In this document: piece by piece, positions 18,002 through 26,890 of the stretch
Position numbering within the stretch: position 1 is the stretch's first letter
Layout of the letters: every line of letters starts with the position of its first letter
Origin: Caballeronia grimmiae
GTDB lineage: Bacteria > Pseudomonadota > Gammaproteobacteria > Burkholderiales > Burkholderiaceae
Direction: 5' to 3'
Assembly: GCF_000698555.1 (NCBI RefSeq)
Contig: NZ_JFHE01000005.1
Coordinates: 213,488 to 277,487 of the forward strand
Length of the DNA: 64,000 nt
Notes under the pieces: model-generated
Told to the model about the DNA's origin: nothing
The model's input: only the letters and a program-made list of their open reading frames with translations
Database searches by the model: none
Made by a program: the position numbers and the translations under genes

Positions 18002-18898
18002 ATGGCGACAAAAGCAGGCTTCATCGGTCTCGGCATCATGGGCCTTCCCATGGCGGCGAATCTCGTCAAGAACGGCGTCGAGCTGGCGGCGTTCACGCGC
18101 AGCGGCGTGCCTGCCGAACTGACGCAGGCGGGCGCCACGGCAAGCGACAGCCCCGCAGCCGTCGCGGAAAAAGCCGACGTCATCTTCCTGATGGTGCCGG
18201 ATACGCCCGACGTCGAGCGCGTGCTGTTCGGCGAAAACGGCGTCGCGAATTCGCTGCGCGCGGGACAGATCGTCGTCGACATGAGTTCGATCTCGCCGAT
18301 CGCCACGCGCGAGTTCGCCGCGAAAGTGCGCGAGCGCGGCGCCGATTATCTCGATGCGCCCGTTTCCGGCGGCGAAGTCGGGGCGAAGGCGGCGTCGCTC
18401 ACGATCATGGTCGGCGGCGCGCAAGCCACCTTCGACAAGGTGAAGCCGCTCTTCGAGATGATGGGCAAGAACATCTCGCTGATCGGCGAGGTCGGCGCGG
18501 GGCAGGTGTGCAAGGTCGCGAACCAGGTGATCGTCGCGGCGACGATCGAAGCGGTCGGCGAGGCGCTGCTGCTCGCGTCCAAAGCGGGCGTCGATGCCGA
18601 AAAGGTCCGCACCGCGCTGATGGGCGGCTTCGCGTCGTCGCGGATTCTGGAAGTCCACGGCGAGCGGATGACGAAGCGCACGTTCAATCCGGGCTTCCGC
18701 ATCGAACTGCATCAAAAGGATCTGAACCTGGCGCTCGCGACCGCGCAATCGCTCGGCGTATCGCTGCCGAACACGGCGACGTGTCAGGCGCTCTTCAACG
18801 CGTGCACTGCGCACGGCGGCAAGGCGTGGGACCACTCGGGCATGGTCCGCGCGCTCGAGATTCTGGCGAACCACGAGATCGGGCAGGACGTGAAGTAA
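18002..18898 (+). CDS. garR: 2-hydroxy-3-oxopropionate (tartronate semialdehyde) reductase
   Basis: The 298-aa protein has the NAD(P)-binding start GFIGLGIMGLPMAANLVKNG. It has DAPVSGGEVGAKAASLTIMVGG (substrate region) and VGAGQVCKVANQVIVAATIEAVGEAL with the catalytic Lys in the GxxxKxxN motif. These are signatures of beta-hydroxyacid dehydrogenases of the GarR/GlxR group. It reduces tartronate semialdehyde from the aldolase upstream to D-glycerate. A good ribosome site (AAGGAG) lies 6 bases before the ATG. A terminator follows at 18926-18949, so garL-garR end as a unit. Confidence 0.92.
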   Translation: MATKAGFIGLGIMGLPMAANLVKNGVELAAFTRSGVPAELTQAGATASDSPAAVAEKADVIFLMVPDTPDVERVLFGENGVANSLRAGQIVVDMSSISPIATREFAAKVRERGADYLDAPVSGGEVGAKAASLTIMVGGAQATFDKVKPLFEMMGKNISLIGEVGAGQVCKVANQVIVAATIEAVGEALLLASKAGVDAEKVRTALMGGFASSRILEVHGERMTKRTFNPGFRIELHQKDLNLALATAQSLGVSLPNTATCQALFNACTAHGGKAWDHSGMVRALEILANHEIGQDVK

Positions 18899-18925
18899 CC
18901 GTTGTTTTGTAGAACGGCACACGGG

Positions 18926-18949
18926 AAGCCGGCGCGAGCCGGCTTTTTC
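18926..18949 (+). terminator. Rho-independent terminator after garR
   Basis: An 8-base perfect stem (AAGCCGGC with GCCGGCTT) and a GCGA loop are followed by a short T-run. It separates garL-garR from the permease-dehydratase pair, which should therefore have its own promoter. Confidence 0.85.
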
Positions 18950-18968
18950 GTTGGCCTCACATAGAGTT

Positions 18969-18985
18969 GTCAGACGTCTACTGAC
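18969..18985. promoter_or_regulatory. Inverted repeat upstream of the glucarate permease, candidate operator
   Basis: GTCAG at 18969-18973 pairs with CTGAC at 18981-18985 across 7 bases. A related ATCAGACAAC lies at 19076-19085, just before the presumed TTG start of the permease. FCD-type regulators bind short inverted repeats of this kind. The sequence differs from the TAAGACATC elements before garL, so binding by the same regulator is only a guess. Confidence 0.4.
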
Positions 18986-19106
18986 TGCACTGCGAAGGCA
19001 CGGCGAAAAGGCGCTGCATGCCGCGCCAAAGGGTAAACACGCGATGCCATAGTCGTCCGATGACCATAGAATGTCATCAGACAACCTACCACGTCAGGAG
19101 ACAAGC

Positions 19107-20441
19107 TTGCGATCCGCTCCCGCCACGCGCGCCGACGACTTGCTCGAATCGGCCAGTTCCAAGGTCAAGCGCCACGTCCTGCCCTTGTTCCTCATCATGT
19201 TCATCGCGAATTACATCGATCGGGTGAACGTCGGTTTCGTCAACTCGCACATGCAGACGGACCTCGGCATTGGCGCGGCGGCATACGGGCTCGGCAGCGG
19301 GCTGTTTTTCATCGGCTATGCGCTGTTCGAAGTGCCCTCCAACGTGCTGATGCAGAAGTACGGCGCGCGCGCGTGGCTCACGCGGATCATGGGGACGTGG
19401 GGCATCGTCGCCGCGGCGATGGCGTTCGTCTGGAACGACACGTCGTTCTACGTGCTGCGATTCCTGCTCGGCGTGGCGGAAGCGGGCTTCTTCCCCGGCG
19501 TTGTGTTCTATTTCACGCAATGGCTGCCGCAAAAAGAGCGCGGCAAGGCCATCGCCGTGTTTCTGGGCGGGTCCGCCATCGCGTCGGTGCTGTCCGGGCC
19601 GATCACGGGCGGCCTTCTGTCGATTCGCGGCCTCGGCCTGCACGGCTGGCAGTGGATGTTCCTGATCGAAGGCGGCTTCTCGGTGCTGCTGTGCGGCCTG
19701 AGCTGGATGCTGCTGAAGTCGCGCATCGCCGACGCGCACTGGCTCACCGCCGACGAACGTCACGCGCTGCAAAGGGCAATCGCGAACGAGCAGGCCGAGC
19801 GCGAAGCCACGGGCGGCCGTCACGTGTCCGCGCTCCAGCTGCTCAAAGACCCGCAGATCGTGCTGTTCTGCTTCCTGTATTTCGCGATCCAGCTCACCAT
19901 TTACGCCGCGACGTTCTGGCTGCCGACGATCATTCGCAAGATGGGCGGCCTCACCGATTTCCAGGTCGGCCTTTTCAACGCGGTGCCGTGGCTGATCGCG
20001 ATGGTCGCGATGTACTGCTTCGCGCTGCTCTCCGCGCGCTGGCGCTTCCAGCAGGCGTGGCTCGCGACGGCGCTCGTCATCGCGGCGTGCGGGCTGTTCG
20101 CATCGACGACGGGCAATGCGGTGCTGTCGTTCGTCGCCATCTGCTTTTCGGCAATCGGCTTCAAGGCGGCGGCGTCGCTGTTCTGGCCGATTCCGCAAGG
20201 CTATCTCGATGCGCGCGTCGCGGCCGGCGTGATCGCGCTGATCAACTCGGTCGGCAATCTCGGCGGTTTCTTCGCCCCCGCGACGTTCGGCTATCTTCAA
20301 CAACATACGGGCTCTGTATCGGGCGGCCTGTATGCGCTCGGCGTCGCGTCGCTGATCGCGGCTGCGGCGGCTTTCCTTACGCGCAACCGGCGCTCGGACG
20401 GGACGCCCGTCGGCCACGCATCGCCCCGCAATGCACATTGA
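19107..20441 (+). CDS. MFS transporter, anion:cation symporter type, probable glucarate permease
   Basis: This protein of about 444 aa has 12 predicted membrane segments and the ACS-family signatures [22 protein letters not shown] and [23 protein letters not shown], with [12 protein letters not shown] next to it. GudP/GarP transporters look like this, and the place between garR and gudD supports hexarate uptake with protons. I chose the TTG at 19107 because AGGAG lies 6 bases before it. The ATG at 19071 has no ribosome site and would put a candidate operator inside the gene. Starting at the ATG adds 12 residues. gudD follows after 34 bases. Confidence 0.85.
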   Translation: MRSAPATRADDLLESASSKVKRHVLPLFLIMFIANYIDRVNVGFVNSHMQTDLGIGAAAYGLGSGLFFIGYALFEVPSNVLMQKYGARAWLTRIMGTWGIVAAAMAFVWNDTSFYVLRFLLGVAEAGFFPGVVFYFTQWLPQKERGKAIAVFLGGSAIASVLSGPITGGLLSIRGLGLHGWQWMFLIEGGFSVLLCGLSWMLLKSRIADAHWLTADERHALQRAIANEQAEREATGGRHVSALQLLKDPQIVLFCFLYFAIQLTIYAATFWLPTIIRKMGGLTDFQVGLFNAVPWLIAMVAMYCFALLSARWRFQQAWLATALVIAACGLFASTTGNAVLSFVAICFSAIGFKAAASLFWPIPQGYLDARVAAGVIALINSVGNLGGFFAPATFGYLQQHTGSVSGGLYALGVASLIAAAAAFLTRNRRSDGTPVGHASPRNAH

Positions 20442-20475
20442 ACGCGGCTTGACCATCCACTTCGGGACCACTCAC

Positions 20476-21825
20476 ATGTCGACCAACGCAATCCAACCGA
20501 ACGCCACTCCGAAAGTCACCGAACTGCGCGTCGTGCCCGTCGCGGGCCGCGACAGCATGTTGATGAACCTCTCCGGCGCCCATGCGCCGTTCTTCACGCG
20601 CAACATCGTCATCCTGACGGACAGCGCGGGGAACACCGGCGTCGGCGAAGTGCCGGGAGGCGAGAACATCCGCCGGACCATCGACGATGCCCGCGCGTTC
20701 GTCGTCGGGCAATCCATCGGCAACATGCAGGCGGTGCTGAACCGCGTGCGCACGCAATTCGCCGATCGCGATGCGGGCGGTCGCGGCCTGCAGACCTTCG
20801 ACCTGCGCACGACGATCCACGCCGTGACCGCGCTCGAAGCCGCGCTGCTCGATCTGCTCGGCCAGCATCTCGGCGTGCCGGTTGCCGCGCTGCTCGGCGA
20901 AGGCCAGCAGCGCGACGAAGTGGAGATGCTCGGCTATCTGTTCTATATCGGCGATCGCAACAAGACCGATCTGCCCTATGCGTCCGGCGAGAACGGCAAG
21001 GACGACTGGGAGCGCCTGTGCACCGAAGTCGCGCTGACGCCGGAAGCGGTCGTGCGCCTCGCGGAAGCCGCACAGGCGCGCTACGGCTTCAACGACTTCA
21101 AGCTGAAAGGCGGCGTGCTCGCGGGCGATGCCGAAATCGAAGCGGTGACGGCGCTTGCCGAGCGTTTCCCGGACGCACGGGTGACGCTCGATCCGAACGG
21201 CGCGTGGTCGCTCGCGGAAGCGGTCCGCCTGTGCCGCGACCAGCACGACGTCCTCGCCTACGCGGAAGATCCGTGCGGCGCGGAGAACGGCTATTCGGGC
21301 CGCGAAGTGATGGCGGAGTTCCGCCGCGCGACCGGCCTGCCGACCGCGACGAACATGATCGCAACCGACTGGCGTCAGATGGGCCACGCCATCCAGTTGC
21401 AATCGGTCGATATCCCGCTGGCCGACCCGCATTTCTGGACGATGCAGGGCTCCGTGCGCGTCGCGCAGATGTGCAACGACTGGGGCCTCACGTGGGGATC
21501 GCACTCGAACAATCACTTCGATGTGTCGCTCGCGATGTTCACGCATGTCGCCGCGGCCGCGCCGGGCAAGATCACGGCCATCGATACGCACTGGATCTGG
21601 CAGGACGGCCAGCGTCTGACGCGCGATCCGCTGCAGATCGTCGGCGGCAAGGTGAAGGTGCCGGCGACGCCGGGGCTCGGCGTCGAACTCGATATGGACG
21701 AAATCGAGAAGGCGCACGCGCTTTACCTCGAGCACGGCCTCGGCGCGCGCGACGATGGTATCGCGATGCAATATCTGATTCCGAACTGGAAGTTCGACAA
21801 CAAGCGCCCGTGTCTCGTGCGCTGA
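20476..21825 (+). CDS. gudD: Glucarate dehydratase
   Basis: The 449-aa protein belongs to the enolase superfamily. It has the long capping N-terminus with [17 protein letters not shown], then [17 protein letters not shown] with the KxK-type catalytic lysine. [32 protein letters not shown] and ATNMIATDW supply metal ligands, and [15 protein letters not shown] carries the catalytic His of glucarate dehydratases. It dehydrates D-glucarate (and L-idarate) to 5-keto-4-deoxyglucarate, the substrate of the aldolase upstream. I chose the ATG at 20476 (MSTNAIQPN); a frame extension to 20431 overlaps the permease gene's end. Confidence 0.95.
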   Translation: MSTNAIQPNATPKVTELRVVPVAGRDSMLMNLSGAHAPFFTRNIVILTDSAGNTGVGEVPGGENIRRTIDDARAFVVGQSIGNMQAVLNRVRTQFADRDAGGRGLQTFDLRTTIHAVTALEAALLDLLGQHLGVPVAALLGEGQQRDEVEMLGYLFYIGDRNKTDLPYASGENGKDDWERLCTEVALTPEAVVRLAEAAQARYGFNDFKLKGGVLAGDAEIEAVTALAERFPDARVTLDPNGAWSLAEAVRLCRDQHDVLAYAEDPCGAENGYSGREVMAEFRRATGLPTATNMIATDWRQMGHAIQLQSVDIPLADPHFWTMQGSVRVAQMCNDWGLTWGSHSNNHFDVSLAMFTHVAAAAPGKITAIDTHWIWQDGQRLTRDPLQIVGGKVKVPATPGLGVELDMDEIEKAHALYLEHGLGARDDGIAMQYLIPNWKFDNKRPCLVR

Positions 21826-21838
21826 AGCTGAACGCTCG

Positions 21839-22675
21839 TCAGGAGTCGCGCTTCAGCCGCTCGATGAGCGCCATCGCGGCGGCGGGATTGGCAGGCTTGT
21901 TCCCGCTGATGACATACAGATAAACGTCGCGCGCCGATGCCTTCGCAGCCGGTTTCCTAGTCTTTCCGACCGTCTGCAGGTCGTCGGGCGCACCGCCTGC
22001 CGCCCACTCTTGCACGCGCTTCGCCCAGCGGTCGAGCGCGGCCTTCGTATAGCCGTTGGCCGGCTTTTCGGTCGTGCCCATGATGCGGGCGTAGACGAAA
22101 GGCGCGGTCACATCCGCGATTTGCGGATACTTCGAATCGCCCGCGACGACGGCCGCCACACCGTATTGCCGAAGCAGCGCGACGAACGCCGGATCGACGA
22201 AACTCGCGTGCCGCACTTCGACCGCGTGACGAATCGCGCGCCCTTCCACTTCTTGCGGCAGCAGCTTCAGGAAGTTTTCGAAGTCTTCGGCATCGAATTG
22301 CTTGGTCGGCGCGAATTGCCAGTTGATCGGGCCGAGCTTGTCCTTCAGTTCGAGCACGCCGCTCGCGAAAAAGCGTTCGATGGATTCGCCCGCTTCCGCC
22401 AGCACCCGCCGATGCGTCGAATAACGCGATGCCTTCAGGGAGAACACGAAGTCGTCGGGCGTTTCGTCGTGCCACTTGGCGAACGTCGCGGGCTTCTGCG
22501 AGCCGTAGAACGTGCCGTTCACTTCGATGCTCGTCAGCGCGCGGCTCGCGAATTCGAGTTCGCGCTTTTGCGCGAGCCCTTCGGGATAAAAGGTGCCGCG
22601 CCACGGCTCGAAATTCCATCCACCGACGCCGATACGAATGGTCGGCGTGCCGCTCGTTTTCTTTTTGGTCGCCAT
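21839..22675 (-). CDS. DUF72 domain-containing protein (YecE-like)
   Basis: The 278-aa protein has IRIGVGGWNFEPWRGTFYPEG at its start, SIEVNGTFYGSQKPATFAKWHDETPDDFVFSLKASRYSTHRR, and further LGPINWQFAPTKQFDAEDFENFL and AVEVRHASFVDPAF. These are DUF72 signatures with a TIM-barrel-like fold. The biochemical role of the family is not established. I chose the ATG at 22675, ahead of a Lys-rich start (MATKKKTSG). It converges with gudD, 13 bases away. Confidence 0.88.
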   Translation of the reverse strand: MATKKKTSGTPTIRIGVGGWNFEPWRGTFYPEGLAQKRELEFASRALTSIEVNGTFYGSQKPATFAKWHDETPDDFVFSLKASRYSTHRRVLAEAGESIERFFASGVLELKDKLGPINWQFAPTKQFDAEDFENFLKLLPQEVEGRAIRHAVEVRHASFVDPAFVALLRQYGVAAVVAGDSKYPQIADVTAPFVYARIMGTTEKPANGYTKAALDRWAKRVQEWAAGGAPDDLQTVGKTRKPAAKASARDVYLYVISGNKPANPAAAMALIERLKRDS

Positions 22676-22738
22676 GGGGCGTCTCCTGTCCGAACCCGTC
22701 ACGAGTGTAACGAACAAGGAAGGCGCGCGTGCGCGGCG

Positions 22739-23005
22739 TCATTTCCTCCCGACGAGATAGCTCACGCCCTGCGGACCATACTGCTCAGAATGCGCGGCAT
22801 TGGCCGGCAAATGAAAGATTTCGCCGACGCGATACAGCCGCGCGTCATCGCCGATGCGGATTGTCAGTTCGCCTTCGAGAATCAGCGCCTTTGCCTCGAA
22901 CGGATGCGTGTGGATGTCGAGCGAGCCGTTCGGTTCGCGCGTGACGGTGACGACTTCATCGAAGCCCTCGGCGGAAAGAAGGGTGAGATAGGCGTCGCGT
23001 TGCAC
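22739..23005 (-). CDS. Small cupin-domain protein
   Basis: The 88-aa protein is a single cupin barrel with HTHPFEAKALILEGELTIRIGD (motif 1) and FHLPANAAHSEQYGPQGVSYLVGRK (motif 2). The His and Glu residues are arranged to hold one metal ion. The substrate is unknown; such one-domain cupins are often sensors or small dioxygenase or isomerase relatives. It stands alone between the DUF72 gene and a small exported protein, with 63-base gaps on either side. Confidence 0.83.
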   Translation of the reverse strand: MQRDAYLTLLSAEGFDEVVTVTREPNGSLDIHTHPFEAKALILEGELTIRIGDDARLYRVGEIFHLPANAAHSEQYGPQGVSYLVGRK

Positions 23006-23066
23006 GAGGGAATCCGGACGAAAGAGGGAAGGGCGCGCCGGACGCGCCCCGGGCGCCGATGCGAAA

Positions 23067-23363
23067 TCAGTTGCCGAAGAAGATATCGCACTGCGGTCCG
23101 CGGACGCAGGGCTTGGAGATCGGGCTGCCGCCCATGCTCATCGAGCCGGCGCCGCCGCGCGTCGATGGCATGCCGCCATACGATGTATCGCCGGTGCTAT
23201 CCATGCTTGCGCCCTGCTGCATCGCGCCGGGCTGGGTCCATGTGTCCGGCGTGGCCTGCCCTGGCACTTGCGCGGTCCGATAATAAGTCTGCTGCGCCGA
23301 TGCGATGCCCGCGACGGCGAGTACCGAGACGGCAAGCGCCGTCTTGATGAGCTTCGATTTCAT
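23067..23363 (-). CDS. Small exported protein of unknown function
   Basis: The 98-aa product begins with a clear signal peptide (MKSKLIKTALAVSVLAVAGIASAQ), probably cut after ASA around residue 23. The mature part is rich in Gly, Ser, Met, Gln and Pro, with repeated GGM/GSM-like patches. It ends in PCVRGPQCDIFFGN with two cysteines, which could form one disulfide. I recognise no family. A ribosome-site-like AAGGAGT precedes the ATG. Confidence 0.7.
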   Translation of the reverse strand: MKSKLIKTALAVSVLAVAGIASAQQTYYRTAQVPGQATPDTWTQPGAMQQGASMDSTGDTSYGGMPSTRGGAGSMSMGGSPISKPCVRGPQCDIFFGN

Positions 23364-23663
23364 GTCTTCGACTCCTTGAGTGGGACGCGCGACGATTCAT
23401 GCGATGCTGTCGCGCATCCGTTCGTATCCGGTGAGCCGCAGGAAGCGCGCAGTGCGGACGTTCGTGCATCGCTTCGCGGGCGTTGCGCGTGTTCGCGGCA
23501 ATTCCGTTATAGGCGGCGGCCTTCGCAATGAACAGGAAATACGCTTATACGTCGGCGATCCGGTCGCGCGCATGACACGATGCGGTCAACGACGACATGC
23601 GCTGCCAGCAATAGAATGCAAGTCATTCACGAGCCCGGAAACCATCGAACCAAGGAGAGCGCG
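23364..23663. other. Divergent intergenic region, no gene seen
   Basis: This is 300 bases between the leftward exported protein and the rightward ArsC-like gene. Short frames are present but lack ribosome sites and conserved features. A GAGAGCGCG element just before 23664 serves as the ribosome site of the ArsC-like gene. I see no further structure. Confidence 0.5.
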
Positions 23664-24086
23664 ATGACCGTCACCATCTATCACAACCCCCAATGCGGCA
23701 CTTCGCGCAACACGCTGGCGCTGATCCGCAATGCGGGCATCGAGCCGAACGTCGTCGAGTATCTGACGCATCCGCCGAGCCGCGAGACGCTCACCACGCT
23801 GATCGCGCGCGCCGGTCTGTCGGTGCGCGACGCCCTGCGCGAAAAGGGCACGCCCTACGCGGAACTTGGCCTCGGCGATCCCGCGCTTACCGACGATCAG
23901 CTAATCGACGCGATGCTCGCGCATCCCATTCTCATCAATCGCCCGTTCGTCGATACGCCGGTCGGCGCGCGGCTGTGCCGTCCATCGGAACTGGTGATCG
24001 ACATCCTGCCGTCGCCGCAGAAAGGACCGTTCACGAAGGAAGACGGCGAGGTGGTCATCGACGAGCAAGGCAAGCGCGTGCGCTGA
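23664..24086 (+). CDS. arsC: Arsenate reductase (glutaredoxin), ArsC family
   Basis: The 140-aa protein starts MTVTIYHNPQCGTSRNTLALIRNAG, with catalytic Cys11 in the CGTSRN loop. It continues with the arginine-containing segments RDALREKG and ILINRPFVDTPVGARLCRPSE, which bind arsenate. This is the glutaredoxin-dependent E. coli-type ArsC. No arsR, arsB or acr3 lies beside it, so a housekeeping role is possible. A ribosome site GGAGAG precedes the ATG by 6 bases. Confidence 0.9.
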   Translation: MTVTIYHNPQCGTSRNTLALIRNAGIEPNVVEYLTHPPSRETLTTLIARAGLSVRDALREKGTPYAELGLGDPALTDDQLIDAMLAHPILINRPFVDTPVGARLCRPSELVIDILPSPQKGPFTKEDGEVVIDEQGKRVR

Positions 24087-24201
24087 CGCTGCAAGCCGTT
24101 ACTCCGCGTTACCTTTCTGGCATTGCTGTTGCACCTGTGTCAGACATCGCCTTCTAGACTGCACCTGACTCACACGGCACTCGGTGCAGGAGATAAGCGA
24201 G

Positions 24202-24486
24202 ATGAAGAACAAACTTCTTGGTACGGTCGTCGGGCTCGCGGGACTGGCGGCGCTTGCGGTATCGGCATCGGCGTCTGCGCATGTCGATGTGGCGGTCGGC
24301 GTCGGCGTGCCGGCTTATTACGGCCCTGCCCAACCGGTGTACGTGCAGCCCGCCCCGGTCGCTTACGGCTATGGCTACGGATACGATGACGGCTGGCGCG
24401 AGCAACGCTGGCGCGAGCGTCGTGAGCGTCACTGGCGGCACGAGATGCGCCGCGAAGATCGCTGGCACGACCGGCACGGCTGGTAA
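24202..24486 (+). CDS. Small exported protein rich in Tyr, Arg, Trp and His
   Basis: The 94-aa protein has a signal peptide (MKNKLLGTVVGLAGLAALAVSASASA), then a short hydrophobic PAYYGPAQPVYVQPAPVAY segment and a Gly/Tyr patch. It ends in a very basic, aromatic tail made of repeated WRE/WRH/RRE units. This pattern is common among small periplasmic proteins of Burkholderiaceae, with no known function. I chose the ATG at 24202 because the signal peptide starts there. An inverted-repeat terminator candidate follows at 24504-24538. Confidence 0.72.
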   Translation: MKNKLLGTVVGLAGLAALAVSASASAHVDVAVGVGVPAYYGPAQPVYVQPAPVAYGYGYGYDDGWREQRWRERRERHWRHEMRREDRWHDRHGW

Positions 24487-24503
24487 CAAACCGGCTTCTG
24501 AGA

Positions 24504-24538
24504 CGCGGCGGGCGTCTGCGGCCCGCCGCGTTCTTGTT
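24504..24538 (+). terminator. Candidate terminator hairpin with weak T-tail
   Basis: A perfect 10-base stem (CGCGGCGGGC with GCCCGCCGCG, 24504-24513 and 24521-24530) with a 7-base loop is followed by TTCTTGTT. The tail is short, so termination could be partial. Confidence 0.55.
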
Positions 24539-24629
24539 GGCGCTGCGTCAGCGTGTCCCGGCCGTACGCCTCAAGTCGCGTGCGTCCGCGCCGTTATTGC
24601 GGGGATAGCCGCATTCCAATTCCTTCACG

Positions 24630-25802
24630 ATGTTCAGTCCGGTCAGCATCCTCGTCGTCACCGCATTGTCGAGCGTGCTCTCGATACTGGTGCTGATCTC
24701 GTTGTCATCCCACGCCATCGACGGCGTCCCGCGCTGGCTCTGGGCGAACGTGCTGGCGATCGCATCGCTTGCGCTGTTCGCGATGCAGAACGTCGTGCCC
24801 GCGTGGCTCGGCGTCGTCGTCGCGAATCAGCTCATCGCGGCAACGGCGCTTCTGATCTACGAAGGCTGCAACGACTTCTTCGGCGTGCGGCTCGGCACTC
24901 AGGCGCGCGCCGTCGGCTGGATGATGTGGCTGGGCGTCATGGCCGGCATCACGTACTACACCTATGTCGCGCCGGACATGCATGTGCGCGTGATGATCGT
25001 GTCGGCGTTCCATGCGGCGTGCGATCTCGCGATTGCGGGCCGCGTGCTGCTGTCGCGCCCGCCCGACCGGCCGCGCTACAACTATCTGTTCGTCGCCGGC
25101 GCCGCCTTGCTCGGGACGTTCGGCCACACCGCACGCGGCGCGATCTACACGGTCGCGCCACCGCCGCAGACGGCGCTGCTTCAACCCGGCCCGATGCAGA
25201 TCACGTTTCTCGCCCTCGGCATTCTCGTGTTGCCGTCGCTGTGCATCGGGCTCGTCATCATGGCGCATGACCGCCTCGCGATGCGCCTCGAAAGGCTCGC
25301 CCGTTTCGACGACCTCACCGGCGCGCTGTCACGCAAGGCGCTGCTCGAAGCCGCCGCGTCGCGGCTTGCCCGGTCTTCGCAGGACGGCCGGCGCGAGTAT
25401 GTCGCGGTCATCGATCTCGATCACTTCAAGAGCGTGAACGACCGATACGGCCACGCGGGCGGCGACGAAGTGCTGCGCCATTTCGCAGCGATCGTGAACG
25501 CGCGCATTCGTGACGGCGATGCGTTCGGGCGCATCGGCGGCGAAGAGTTTTGCCTGCTCTGCACGGCGGCGCGCATCGGCGATGTGACCGCGCTGGTCGA
25601 GCGCCTGCGCGCGACGGTCGCGTCGACGCCTTGCGGCGTATCCGGCGGCGTGCTGCGTTACACGTTCAGCGCGGGCATCGCGGCGTGGGATGGGCGCGAA
25701 TCGCTGGCCTCGCTGATGGCGCGCGCCGATGCGCGGCTGTACGCGGCCAAGCTCGCGGGCCGGGATCGCGTGAACGGGCCGGTGGAGAACGCGGCCACGT
25801 AA
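24630..25802 (+). CDS. Membrane diguanylate cyclase (GGDEF domain)
   Basis: The 390-aa protein has about six hydrophobic segments in residues 1-215. A C-terminal GGDEF domain follows, with the active-site motif GGEEF at residues 303-307 and an intact inhibition site RDGD (RxxD) ending five residues before it. The upstream RFDDLTGALSRKALLE and VIDLDHFKSVNDRYGHAGGDEVL are the usual domain start. It should make cyclic di-GMP with product inhibition, in response to an unknown signal at the membrane. No EAL domain is present. It converges with the MgtC-like gene, 12 bases away. Confidence 0.92.
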   Translation: MFSPVSILVVTALSSVLSILVLISLSSHAIDGVPRWLWANVLAIASLALFAMQNVVPAWLGVVVANQLIAATALLIYEGCNDFFGVRLGTQARAVGWMMWLGVMAGITYYTYVAPDMHVRVMIVSAFHAACDLAIAGRVLLSRPPDRPRYNYLFVAGAALLGTFGHTARGAIYTVAPPPQTALLQPGPMQITFLALGILVLPSLCIGLVIMAHDRLAMRLERLARFDDLTGALSRKALLEAAASRLARSSQDGRREYVAVIDLDHFKSVNDRYGHAGGDEVLRHFAAIVNARIRDGDAFGRIGGEEFCLLCTAARIGDVTALVERLRATVASTPCGVSGGVLRYTFSAGIAAWDGRESLASLMARADARLYAAKLAGRDRVNGPVENAAT

Positions 25803-25814
25803 GCCGTGCGGCGT

Positions 25815-26312
25815 TCAGTCATCGTCGACGCCGCCGCGCGCTGCGCGCTCGCCGGGCGGCTTGCGCATCCATCGCCGAAGCAGGCTTTTCTCGACGACGC
25901 GCCCCACGATCAGCAGCACGATCAGCATGACCGTCGCGATGATCGCCAGGCTCCAGATGCCGAGCCCGCACAGGATGCCGACAGCCGCCGTGACCCAGAT
26001 CGAAGCGGCCGTCGTCAGCCCGCGAATGCGGTTCTCCGCCTGGTTCTGGATGATGACGCCCGCGCCCAGAAATCCGATTCCCGTCACGATGCCCTGCACG
26101 ACGCGCGACACATCGGCGTCGTCATAAAGCGTGCGCGTGGAGAAGCCCATTGCGCACATCGTCGCGATGCACGCCCCGAGCGATACCAGCCCGAGCGTTT
26201 TCATGCCTGTCGGCTTGCCGTGCAAATCACGATCGATGCCGATGATGCAGCCCACGAGCACCGCGCACAGCATGCGCAGGACGGCATCGGCGAGAATGGG
26301 GTAGGGCAGCAT
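25815..26312 (-). CDS. MgtC/SapB family membrane protein
   Basis: The 165-aa protein has four to five membrane segments and the MgtC family core LVGCIIGIDRDLHGKPTGMKTLGLVSLGAC, followed by VVQGIVTGIGFLGAGVII and RGLTTAASIWVTAAVGI. It ends in a basic and then acidic tail. MgtC itself limits ATP synthase and helps at low magnesium; most SapB-type relatives lack the C-terminal domain, as here, and their role is unclear. I chose the ATG at 26312 (MLPYPILADAV). Confidence 0.88.
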   Translation of the reverse strand: MLPYPILADAVLRMLCAVLVGCIIGIDRDLHGKPTGMKTLGLVSLGACIATMCAMGFSTRTLYDDADVSRVVQGIVTGIGFLGAGVIIQNQAENRIRGLTTAASIWVTAAVGILCGLGIWSLAIIATVMLIVLLIVGRVVEKSLLRRWMRKPPGERAARGGVDDD

Positions 26313-26490
26313 CGCGGGCTCCGTTGTCGGTTTTCTTGTCGCGCGGAGAAGGCGCGGATCGGCGTAGTGCAACTTTAAGTCCGTCGATCTTCGCATTGAA
26401 GCGGTGCAAACGACAGTGGCGCGCACCGCGCGATTTTTTGTCGCGATAACGTGCTGTGCTCTGCATCAGCCTAGAGGCGACTGAAACGAC

Positions 26491-26889
26491 ATGACCCACC
26501 AGACCCGATTCTCGATGATCGACGCGGCCCCGACGCCGGTCGGCCCGTTCTCGCACGCGGCGGAAGCCGATGGCTGGGTCTTCCTGACCGGCCAGATGCC
26601 CACGCATCCCGACGACGACACCGCGCCGCTGCCCGACGGCATCGCAGCGCAGACGCGGCGCGTGATGGACAACCTCATCATCGTGCTGACGGGGCTCGGC
26701 CTCACGCTCGACCACGTCGTGAGCGTGCGCATCTTCCTGACCGAGTTCAAGCGCGATTACGACGCGATGAACGCCGTCTATCGCTCGTACTTCGCGCCGA
26801 AGCCGCTGCCGGCGCGCACGTGTATCGGCGTGACGGCGCTCGCCCGCGATGCGCTCGTGGAAATCGACTTCGTCGCAAGGCGGCCGTAG
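26491..26889 (+). CDS. RidA family protein
   Basis: The 132-aa protein has the YjgF/YER057c/UK114 fold signatures PVGPFSHAAEADGWVFLTGQMPTHPD, TRRVMDNLIIVLTGLGLTLDHVVSVRIFLTEF and the arginine-containing RTCIGVTALARDALVEIDFVA. The last motif supplies the Arg and Glu that bind 2-aminoacrylate-like imines. It may deaminate reactive enamines. It converges with the AlkB-like gene with one base between the stop codons. Confidence 0.9.
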   Translation: MTHQTRFSMIDAAPTPVGPFSHAAEADGWVFLTGQMPTHPDDDTAPLPDGIAAQTRRVMDNLIIVLTGLGLTLDHVVSVRIFLTEFKRDYDAMNAVYRSYFAPKPLPARTCIGVTALARDALVEIDFVARRP

Positions 26890-26890
26890 A

